Below the pieces are notes generated by a model, which was given only the letters and a program-made list of their open reading frames with translations, was not told the origin of the DNA and made no database searches. A program made the position numbers and the translations under genes. From contig NC_061139.1 of the NCBI RefSeq assembly GCF_905220365.1, positions 10,067,001 through 10,131,000 of the forward strand: a DNA stretch of 64,000 bases, written 5' to 3'. This document shows positions 55,739-64,000 of the stretch, piece by piece (the stretch's first letter is position 1; every line of letters begins with the position of its first letter). Source of the DNA: Vanessa cardui (lineage: Eukaryota > Arthropoda > Insecta > Lepidoptera > Nymphalidae).

Positions 55739-56375
55739 GCGCGCACTGTTGATTTTTGTCACGGTGACTGTTTCGTCGCTCTTGTCAAGTCCGTGAATAT
55801 GTATGGAGTTGTGAGCATGTTACGACGTGACAATTGGGTGACATTTGTGTCCGCCGACCGGCGAACAAGCCCGTGACGAAACTGTCAGCGTATTTACGTT
55901 TTTTTCATAGCAACGCGCACTAGCGACAAATTTGACACTCTCGTCGTCAGTTTTTCGCCATTTGCATACTGACTGACGACTTTGGCGCGCGCAAAATGGC
56001 ATCACCATCTATTCAAAGCGTAAACATTCGTGAAGACGATATTGGTAATTATGTTCTAATAGAAGAAGTGGAAAAGAGACCAGCTCTTTATGATAAAAAA
56101 AAATTAAAGAGTATTCAGATATTTCAGTTCAGATTATTCAGATAGACGTAAAAATTAAAGCGTGGAAAGAAATTAGTACCCAGAATTCTCTTCGCTTTAT
56201 TTTTCTCCCGAGTCTTACGAGTTCACAGAGAACGACCGTCTCTTCGAAATCTATAGTGGCAAATGACACATCGAAAATGTTTTGTCCCTATTAATGAGCG
56301 CACTCCACCTTGGAAACGTGACGTAACAATGACAAACACTTTAAAGTCCCCATGACAAAAATCACCAGTGCGCGC
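55739..56375 (+). mobile_element. Harbinger-like (PIF) non-autonomous element
   Basis: Inverted termini of about 30 bp with several mismatches: GCGCGCACTGTTGATTTTTG at 55739 and, read inward from 56375, GCGCGCACTGGTGATTTTTG. The flanks TAA and TAG could be a decayed 3-bp duplication. The 637-bp element carries the start of a MADF-like accessory gene, which is why Harbinger is preferred. Class remains an inference from the MADF-like frame. Confidence 0.65.
55996..56280 (+). pseudogene. MADF-like protein fragment
   Basis: The ATG at 55996 opens MASPSIQSVN, an acidic stretch, then VLIEEVEKRPALYDKKK, the usual opening of a MADF DNA-binding domain (a Myb/SANT relative). At the A9 run near 56095-56103 the frame slips. 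The continuing domain, KEYSD and then VKIKAWKEIS, is in another frame, while the first frame stops at 56143-56145 after 49 codons. Sequence after about 56190 no longer resembles the domain. PIF/Harbinger elements typically pair a DDE nuclease with such a protein; no nuclease is present here. Confidence 0.6.
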
Positions 56376-57750
56376 TAGCTCTTATCTGCTTGACCAGACA
56401 TTAGAACGAGGAAATTATTAAAACGACGTATGTGTATGTATTTCCGGATACTTACATGAACTTTAGTTTACTGTGTAATATCATCAATCAAATGTTTACA
56501 AATTCGATAATTTACGTTAGTTTATTCTTAACTAAATGGAATTGGCCTGTTATGTTAAATTATGCATGAGCCATTCAAAATATTTCGACAAATTACAGTC
56601 TATTTATTAAAAACTATATATATTAATTCATTTATGTAATGAAACATATATGTGTATTACCATAAGCATATTTGTTAAATGTATATAAATATTATCATAT
56701 TTTAATTTGTGAATGATCTTTTGATTCATATTTTCATTATGAACACTTAATACTTTAGTAAAATATAAATTACAATATTAAAATTAAAATAAATTATCAT
56801 TTGAATTCTTCTAAAGACATAGTCAAAGCTATATGTATATTATTGGTATACCGCAAAAGGGTGTAACCAATTATATTAAAACCAAGCGCTCCTAATTTAT
56901 AAATACTTACTATGGCAACACACGCCATTTAGTCTTGGAAAACACGTGTACGCCAAACATCGATTAATTATTTATCGATTTATAAATCGATTTACTATTT
57001 GTTGAGAATGAATTCTTATTAAAAAAAAGAACACATTCTTTTTCGTTACGTTACGTTTAAATAAGGAATTACATTTATCTCGAAGTTTAAACTGAAACCC
57101 TAATACGGTAATAAATAACGACACACTCAACCATACATCTCATTTTAAGTACATTCCGTTCAATTATCTAAGCAGCTTGACGCTCAAGTGTGACAACCTA
57201 TTCTTTCGCGAGTGTTATCTAACTGACTGTACCCGGCTTTAAACGAAATCCGTAGGCGGGAAGAGGAAATCCACTTTTCGTGCTGAATGTACTGTGACTG
57301 TCTCCGGTCTTAATGCGATTTGTCATTGTCCGAGACAAGGTACAGTAACTCCTGCAGCCGAGGATTAAATAGAGACTGTGGCGGAATTAAATTAGGAAGA
57401 CGGAATTATACGTCCTTTCGAAATGTTCGATGATTTTTTTCGCTGATTAAATTTTGTGTTTGTGGACTTTGTTCGTCTTGAAATTTATCTGTCACTAAAT
57501 GGAATTCAATTTATCCCTATGAAAGTAAATTATGATGAAAAATACCTTCGGATTTTCGACGGCAAACAACCTAAAGAGATATTAGCAAACTACGCAGGAC
57601 CTATTATAGTGCCCAATTGTGTATGCTACTATCATATAACATAGTTCAGGCGAAAGACCGTACGGCTTTACGTGCTTTCCAAAGTATATAGATATGTACA
57701 TACTTCAAAATTCTTGATTCTCCAACCAAACCCAATAAGTTTTTATCGGC
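56376..57750. other. Unannotated DNA
   Basis: AT-rich up to about 57060, including an 18-bp perfect palindrome ATCGATTTATAAATCGAT at 56974-56991. A less AT-rich block follows at 57170-57420. The 62-codon frame at 57456 has no recognisable domain. Confidence 0.45.
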
Positions 57751-57790
57751 CCGATATGCCATTGAGCACTAATGCTCAATGCCATATCGG
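57751..57790. repeat. 18-bp inverted repeat, one mismatch
   Basis: CCGATATGCCATTGAGCA (57751-57768) and TGCTCAATGCCATATCGG (57773-57790), loop CTAA. Confidence 0.92.
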
Positions 57791-57849
57791 TTAATGCTAA
57801 CATTGAGTCCAGGACAAGTCAATACTAATTACTTTATGGTTTTCTGTTT

Positions 57850-57955
57850 GACCTAAAGGTTGACTGGCAGAGAATACCTTCAGACATTAAATCCAGTTTT
57901 CCCATACATATTCCCATTTTTATTGTGGTGGTCAATAAAGTAATTAAAAATAAAG
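57850..57955 (+). mobile_element. LINE 3'-end fragment (L3 family)
   Basis: TTTGACCTAAAGGTTGACTGG, AGAGAATACCTTCAGAC and TGGTCAATAAAGTAATT match 7237-7335 read on the minus strand. Confidence 0.65.
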
Positions 57956-58129
57956 AGACCAACGTAAGTATAACGCTTAGTAGTACTTTTATTTCAGGCT
58001 TGCTTTACAAATACCATAATTTCAGGCTGAAGAATTTGTATTAAAATCAATGATAGCCTTTGTTAATTCTGTATAAAGTAACGATCTAAACGTGAAATAA
58101 TGACTAAAGTCGGTTTAGTTTTGGTGTTT

Positions 58130-58270
58130 ACGACGAAAGAAAACATCGTGATATGATCGAATGCATGTGTCGGATGAAAATCCACCACCAAACATCCACC
58201 TACTCACATTAAAGCAGCGTGGAATAAACCCAAACATCTTTTGGGTTCATATTTGCTCGGCACTCACATA
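58130..58270 (+). mobile_element. Old S1 SINE fragment
   Basis: GACGAAAGAAAACATCGTGA, ATGCATGTGTCGGATGAAAA and CACATTAAAGCAGCGTGG keep S1 order; head and tail are gone. Confidence 0.5.
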
Positions 58271-59269
58271 GTGGCAAATTTATAGTTACTTTTACTAATT
58301 TTTACTTTTTGCTCGTATCTTATCGTTTTAGAGATAAGGATTAAACTTCTCTTTGCCATAGCATTATCTACTTTGATTGAATTATACGCGTCTGACATTC
58401 TTAAAAACTTAATTTTGGGTCTTCATACAGAATTAAAAAAAATAAATTTTTATTTATTTAAATTAAGCATTTTGAAAGACCCAATTCTTTCTTATACGCT
58501 ATATACGCTACGTACCGCAGTTATTTTCGAAAATTGACACTTGAAACGAAATTGGGAAATATAATTTGTTTCTTGGAAATTCTTGGAAATTGGATAAAAA
58601 AACCTATATTCTTGACATAAAAATCTTACGGAAAAATATCGTCATATATCATCATATATCATTATAGACCTTTAACAAATTAAAATATACAAGCAAATAT
58701 TTAAAATTACAATTACCTGTGAACGACTTATCGTGCAATAAGGTTTTATGGACATTAAAAACTTCAATGTAGTATAAGAAATATTAACATTTCTTTATAA
58801 AATAACTTTTCATTCGTAAACATTCCCAACTCTACCTACTTTCATTATATTTATAACCAATAAACAAGTTCAAGTGATTGTATTGTACGAAAATCCCGCT
58901 ATAAAAAAGAAAAGTGACGAGTACTGTTTTTTCCTCGATGCCAACCCTTTTTTCTAAGACATAAACACGTTGAAACCAAATAAAAACTTTTTCATATTGA
59001 ATCGCTAGCAAAGGAGCATTTCTTAAGTAATTCTTCCTCTTTTTTACTTTCATCATTCGTGAATGAATGAAAATGAATATATTTTACCGGTCTCAATGGA
59101 TCGGAAAAGTAGTAACTTCTTTACATATTGTCATTACACAACATATTAACATCAAAAGTCTGCATTGCTGTGTTTCAGTTTAAAGTGATCCAGTGTAATA
59201 AATGGCTTAAGTCAAATAGCATCTTAGATAACATAGTTCGTTTCGCTTTGACAGTCAGAAGTGTTATAT
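58271..59269. other. Unannotated AT-rich DNA
   Basis: A short direct repeat of ATCATATATCAT-type units lies near 58640. Nothing else recognised. Confidence 0.4.
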
Positions 59270-59368
59270 TTATACTTCTTGGTGTGCAAGGATCAATGGG
59301 CGGATGTGACCACTTACCATCACAGGTGGCCTACGTGCTTGTCGGTCCTTCTAAAATAAACATTTAAA
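59270..59368 (+). mobile_element. S2 retroposon 3' fragment
   Basis: ATGGGCGGATGTGACCACTT, ACCATCACAGGTGGCCTACG and TGCTTGTCGG correspond to the last third of S2. The 79-codon frame at 59128 runs into it. Confidence 0.5.
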
Positions 59369-59934
59369 AAGTCTGGATATCACGACATATATCATATTGT
59401 TATATCTGTGATCATAAAATTATTTTGTTTTAAATATTTTTGTGACTTTAATTTCAAGATTTCGGCTGAATAATTTTGTCTTTGCCATTACTATCACATT
59501 TTATCATATCGAGAAAAAAAATGTTTTCCTTTTATTGTCTTTGCTACCATGCTTACAGCCCAATTTTAATCGGTTATTATCAATACTAATAATCATAGTA
59601 TTTTTTTTATAATTAAAAATTAATGTCTTTATAGAAATTAAATATCATAAAATTGTGGAAAGAATAACATATAAATACTTTTTCATCATTAACAGTGATT
59701 TAAAGTATCTAGTCTGTTGCTGTCAACGTCCCGCGTAATATACTTTGGCTCGAAGTGACGGGTGACCTCATGCTACGGAAATGAAGACTCTTGATAGACA
59801 GTTTATTAGCAGTCTCCAGCACGGACGAAGTTTAACAGTTCGACTTGTAAATATGTTTTAAATTAAAATAGTCGTGCTCATTTATTTGTATTCTATTTTA
59901 ATAGGTTTTCATTTCATCATAACATAGATAGATG
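59369..59934. other. Unannotated AT-rich DNA
   Basis: No recognised repeat or gene. Confidence 0.4.
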
Positions 59935-60175
59935 ATAAAAAAGCGTGGAATTAATACCTGTTGACTTCCAGGCAGGATGCATTACACACATATTATATAA
60001 TTGTATTTAACTAATATGATTGTATTTTTTAAATGTTGAAAAAGAGTAACTACTGAGTTTCTTGCCGGTTCTTCTCGGTATCTCCGAGCCGGTGGTAGCT
60101 TCACTTAATTGTTAAATGACGATTCTAAAGTCCATTGAATAAAGTATATTTTGATTTTTGATTTTGATCATGATT
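59935..60175 (+). mobile_element. LINE 3'-end copy (L1 family)
   Basis: GATAAAAAAGCGTGGAATTA, CTTCTCGGTATCTCCGAGCC, GGTAGCTTCACTTAATTG and AATAAAGTATATTTTGATTT with a TTTTGA tail. The best copy with 32136-32373. Confidence 0.75.
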
Positions 60176-60774
60176 TCTTCAGCCTTAGACTGCATTGGGA
60201 TTCAAAGGCAGCTACTTTTACTTTACTTTTTATTTAGTTTTGCCATCAACTTAAATACACCAAGCGAGTTGTATCATCAGAAACAAATTACCTTTATTAT
60301 TTTAAATGAATAAAACAACAATAGACCATGACATAGACTAAATCATTCGAATTATATATATTATCAATAGGAAAACATACTACGAACAATATATAGTAAA
60401 CATAGAAACTCTAAAACAATTTCAATGAAACTAATAATACCAATAGATTCATCGGCTATTCGTTTTATAGCCAATTGGCAAAATGTTTCTCTTAATGAAT
60501 GAGGACAAACTATTTCACGAGGTAAAGTAAATAGTCTCAGTAGGTGGCGTTATAATATATAACTCCAGCACAGTATGACAAATTATAGAGAAATCTCTTA
60601 TGTATCCCTCAAGCAAGATACATATTGTAGACACTAAACTACAGTACATATTTTAGCTTTATTTAACTTTAAAAGTGGACTGTTTTTGATTATAAATTAC
60701 GACCTAAGAAGAATTATTCGAGTGCTTGATAGATCATTTGAAGAACGTAAATTTTCCGGTGTAAAGAACTTTTA
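60176..60774. other. Unannotated AT-rich DNA
   Basis: No recognised repeat beyond a TTACTTTTACTTTACTTTT scrap near 60213 that may be an S1 tail. Confidence 0.4.
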
Positions 60775-61075
60775 GTTGGTGATAGGACTTTATGCAAGCC
60801 CTTCTGGGTATGAACCACCCATTCATCATAAACTCTACCGCTAAGTAGCAATACTTTATACTATTGTATTACTGTACTGTAATCTGAAGGGTGAGTGAGC
60901 CGGTGTAACTACAAGTACAAGGGACATGATAACTTAGTTCCCAAGGTTGGTGGCGCATTGAAAATTTAGATATTATTAAATTTCTTACTGTGCCAATTTT
61001 ATGGGCATTAGAATCACTAACAATAATATGGCTCATTTGACCGACCTTCTACATATTTCATTAATAAAAAGGCGG
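60775..61075 (+). mobile_element. Diverged S2 retroposon copy
   Basis: TTGGTGATAGGACTTTATGC, GAAGGGTGAGTGAGCCGGTG, TAACTTAGTTCCCAAGGTTG and TATGGCTCATTTGACCGACC follow the full S2 order with many substitutions. Confidence 0.65.
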
Positions 61076-61512
61076 GAAAACTGGAGCAAAACGACTGCAG
61101 CATTTTTTTATTATAAAGACACAATATCAACAGAAGCAAAATTGCCACTTTAACATATTTGTTATAGACAAATCCAAAATGACTGAGCAAATATTAACAC
61201 ACTTATTTAAACATTCACGCGCCGGTGTGACTGTTCCACAAAACACGATATTTGTTTAAGACGATAAGGTGCTCGTGGTGAGTGTCTGATAACGATGTAT
61301 TTACAAAAAATTTTCAATAGTCCATATTAAAAAAAAATTAAGTCCCTACATTGTTACTTAGTATTTGTATTTATTTTATTGACATATCATCATCCGATTG
61401 GCAGCTAATCTTGGAAATTGCAACCTGAGAAAAATTCAACTACCGAAAAAAGTGTGATTAAGTGTTGCCATGTGTATCACCGTTGGTTTAGAAGATATCC
61501 TAAATATCCTAT
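61076..61512. other. Unannotated DNA
   Basis: No recognised repeat or gene. Confidence 0.4.
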
Positions 61513-61704
61513 CTATCGGCCCATTTCCGTCCACTGCTGGACCTAGGCCTCTCCAATTGCACGCCACTGAAATTTTTCTTGGGCTTTCGCATCGCATCGC
61601 GTTCGCATCCAGCTCCTGCCAGCCGTCTTGCGTAAGTCGTCACTGCACCGTGCCCGAGGACGTCCTACACTACGTTTGCCGAGACGCGGTCTCCACTCTA
61701 GAAC
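61513..61704 (-). pseudogene. Non-LTR retrotransposon ORF2 tail, decayed
   Basis: The minus strand from 61704 reads VLEWRPRLGKRSVGRPRARC, continuing with SDDLRKTAGRSWM, then a short insertion (RTRCDAKA region) and QWRAIGEA, stop, VQQWTEMGR. It is clearly the same C-terminal tail as 8955-9128, but with an in-frame TAG, a Trp-to-Cys change and a local insertion, so it is older. The 87-codon plus-strand frame at 61470-61733 is only its antisense. The H3/P composite starts 57 bases to the right. Confidence 0.8.
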
Positions 61705-61760
61705 ACGTTTCCCCCCACGGTATAATATCCTAGTCTTAGATTTATTTGTATCGAGCCATT

Positions 61761-62716
61761 TTATACTAATATTATAAATGTGAAAGTGACTCCGTCTGTC
61801 GGCCTGTCTGTCGCTATTTCACTACCAAACCGCTGAACCGAATTTGATTATGTTTGGTATGAAGCAAACTTGAACTTTAATAAAGGACATAGGCTACTTT
61901 TTTGCCTGACGCATGATAATAACACCCGAAATCGCCGATGAGAGGAATGTTACTTGTAAGATTACGTCAGATAGAAAAGTATGGATAAGATATGCTGCGC
62001 TGGCCCCAAGTAAAATTAGGATAAGGGCAGAAGGATATTTATGTAGCTGCGCTTCGCAGTTTAAACTATTAACGTGACGTGACGTGACGTGAGGAATCTG
62101 CTTTTTCTCTATTGTTTATTAGATTATAGAGCTGTTCCAATAAATATTCAGTTTATATGATGCCAGGTAAGCAAAGGCGTCGACCTAAACTCATCCTTAC
62201 TATTAGTTCTGGCAGAATTCAAGGAAATCGGAAAGACCTGAAGCAAACTAGATCGAGAAACTTTATATAGTAGGTACGACACAACTTAGATGTCGCATCG
62301 GCAAAATTCGTAAAACCGATCACATCCGAATTAAGTACGCTATCCCAAATTATCAATATTTATTTCTCACACGAATATGATCTTTGCACAAACGTAATAA
62401 CTTGTAATATCATATGACCTAATATATTCGTCAATTTGACACGTCGATTTACATGCACTTGCTTTCTCTGACGCGTGAATCTATAGCGACGAATAGCGTC
62501 GAATGGCGCGATAGGGGGCTATTTCTATTGGTTGTGTAAATCGGCAGTAATCGATTTTATTTTCATTCCATTGCATTTTCCGATGCTACATCTAATTTGT
62601 GTCTTACTATACTGAACTACAGAGAGGGCTTCTTAAGATAACCAGTTACTGTGAGGGTCTTAGAATATTAACTTTAAACTAAATAAGAACTAAAATAGCC
62701 TTTCCTTGACAACTAG
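61761..62716 (+). mobile_element. Composite repeat P, split by M1
   Basis: TACTAATATTATAAATGTGA, ACCGCTGAACCGAATTTGAT, GCTGCGCTTCGCAGTTTAAA, (CGTGA)n near 62075, GATCGAGAAACTTTATA, then the M1 insert, then CTGAACTACAGAGAGGGCTT to TTGACAACTAG. Without the 342-bp insert and its duplication it is about 612 bp, matching the inverted copy at 13320-13930. The 3' end CTAG again fits a Helitron-like terminus. Confidence 0.82.
62268..62609. mobile_element. M1 miniature element, complete
   Basis: A 342-bp element with inverted ends TAGTAGGTACGACACAACTT and, from the right, TAGTAAGACACAAATTAGA (a small indel apart), continuing through GCATCGGCAAAA/GCATCGGAAAAT. A TA duplication lies at 62266-62267 and 62610-62611. 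The sister P copy at 13.4 kb reads straight through as AAACTTTATACTGAACTAC, confirming the boundaries. Confidence 0.9.
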
Positions 62717-63713
62717 GTAACAATATATTGCCAGCTTACAATTAAAAAATGTCAGTCAGTAGCAACTGGGAATCTGAGAATATATGAAGGTTTTAACTCG
62801 ACGATCGTATCGTATTGCCGAGCAATCGGATTATGAGAGTGAGAAAATAGAAGGAAACTAGCGTGAGAAGTCTCACCTGTTTACCTTGGGCTATACTCCA
62901 TTGGAAACAACTGCTATGTATCAATCAACAAAAAGAACAAAACTTTCTTGATGTATTTATTTTTAAAAAGAAAAAATATGTAAGTAATGACCACCATTTT
63001 CGTCATCATAAGTTTTTTATCACATTTTCTAAAAGATTTACGCCAATATAGACTTTGGTGTGAAAGGTCAATTTTTTTGGCAAATATTAATAAATTTTCA
63101 GAGTCGCCATTCTGTCCGATGACAAACATACCTTAGTATATGTATGAATTTGAAATCAAATCATTTGAAATATTAAGCCCTCTTAATATGCCTACATATA
63201 CAATAAATTTGAAGAACACGAGAATTAAAAATAAGCTTAAAACACAAATAAAAACAAAGCTTTAGGGTGAAGGTTTGTTTGTATAATTGTATACTAATTT
63301 TTAGTTTTATCAATTAATAAGTTATATATCTCATATCTCAATACCATATTATAAGTAAATATATTTAAAAAATAAATTAGTATTTATTGATTTTAAAAAC
63401 ACTCCTGACATTTAATTAGTAACAAATGAACATATACGACAATTTAAATAATGTATATTTTGAATTTCACGATCAAAATTCGGAAGTGTCTGTAGACCAT
63501 ATTAACTACAAAACATGTTATTGCACATTCACGTGAAATACAGAGCTGATTGCAGACATAAAACCGACAATACCTTATATATATATGGCGCCGGGAACGA
63601 TGAAAGTCGCAGGTTCAATTCAGTCTCCGGGGGCCAGTTTCGTTCCCGCTTCTAGAACTTTAACTACAGTAGCATTGTTAAATTTGAAGCGATTTTGTTA
63701 TGTCGAATGTTTA
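62717..63713. other. Mostly unannotated AT-rich DNA
   Basis: A GGCGCCGGGAACGATGAAAG / GCAGGTTCAATTC stretch at 63588-63620 resembles a box B but has no convincing box A. No gene. Confidence 0.4.
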
Positions 63714-63975
63714 AGCCGAGATGGCCCAGAGTTAGAAAGCATGCATCTTAACCGATGTGGGTTCAAACCCAGGCAAGTACCACTGAATATTCATGTGCTC
63801 CGTGGTGAACGAAAACATCGCGATGAAACCTGCATGTGTCTAATTTCATAGAAATTCTGCCAAATGTATATTCCACCAACCGGCATTGGAACAGCGTGCT
63901 GGAATATGTTCCTAACCTTCTCCGCAAAGGGAGAGGAGGCCTTAGCCCAGCAGTGGGAAATTTACAGCCTGTTTT
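63714..63975 (+). mobile_element. tRNA-derived SINE (S1), short head deletions
   Basis: GCCGAGATGGCCCAGAGTTAG, box B GGTTCAAACCC, then GGAAACCTGC-type and GCCTTAGCCCAGCAGTGGG to the end. About 8 bases are lost before box B and about 25 after CATGTGCTC. The 88-codon frame here is SINE read-through. Confidence 0.85.
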
Positions 63976-64000
63976 TGAATAGTTAAAAAAAACAATAATA

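Noticed and set aside
61470..61733. 87-codon plus-strand frame
   Set aside because: It is the antisense of a LINE ORF2 remnant.

Overview
The window looks like 64 kb of non-coding, AT-rich insect nuclear DNA, most likely from a butterfly or moth. The host inference rests on three things: tRNA-derived SINEs of the Metulj type known from nymphalid butterflies, short Helitron-like repeats of the Lep1 type, and many Tc1, hAT, piggyBac and Harbinger-type miniature elements. I found no host protein-coding gene, rRNA, functional tRNA, operon or CRISPR array. The longest open frames (up to 146 codons) lie in repeats, or are short, lack a recognisable domain and have no splice context. The stretch is best read as a gene desert or a very large intron.

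Layout. 0-10 kb: tRNA SINEs in both orientations, one inserted in a Helitron-like copy (2.85-3.31 kb), a Tc1 transposon with a dead transposase (4.07-5.70 kb), a hAT miniature element (6.06-6.36 kb) and a LINE ORF2 tail (8.96-9.13 kb). 10-20 kb: sparse DNA with Helitron-like fragments, a 611-bp composite repeat (13.3-13.9 kb), a hAT miniature element with an 8-bp target duplication (17.8-18.4 kb) and a piggyBac element that has lost its catalytic core (18.5-19.9 kb). 20-30 kb: a long near-identical inverted repeat (23.45-23.81 kb), several SINEs and a perfect 18-bp-stem hairpin (27.2 kb). 30-45 kb: dense nested insertions, with SINEs inside a miniature element, inside a Helitron-like copy and inside another SINE. 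45-53 kb: mostly unannotatable AT-rich DNA with a hAT-like element at 48.6 kb. 53-56.4 kb: a three-level nest and a Harbinger-like element carrying a broken MADF-like frame. 56-64 kb: sparse DNA, then a second copy of the 13.3-kb composite, here split by a miniature element, so the first copy preserves the empty site.

How the parts relate. Nothing here acts as a host pathway. The biology is transposon succession. Helitron-like copies with TC and CTAG ends mostly sit between A and T. Retroposons and miniature elements landed in them later. SINE insertions often keep target duplications of 8 to 13 bases, so relative ages can be read directly. The three transposase or accessory remnants (Tc1, piggyBac, Harbinger-type) carry stops or frameshifts and are presumed dead. 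Family names come from motif recognition; no database search was possible.
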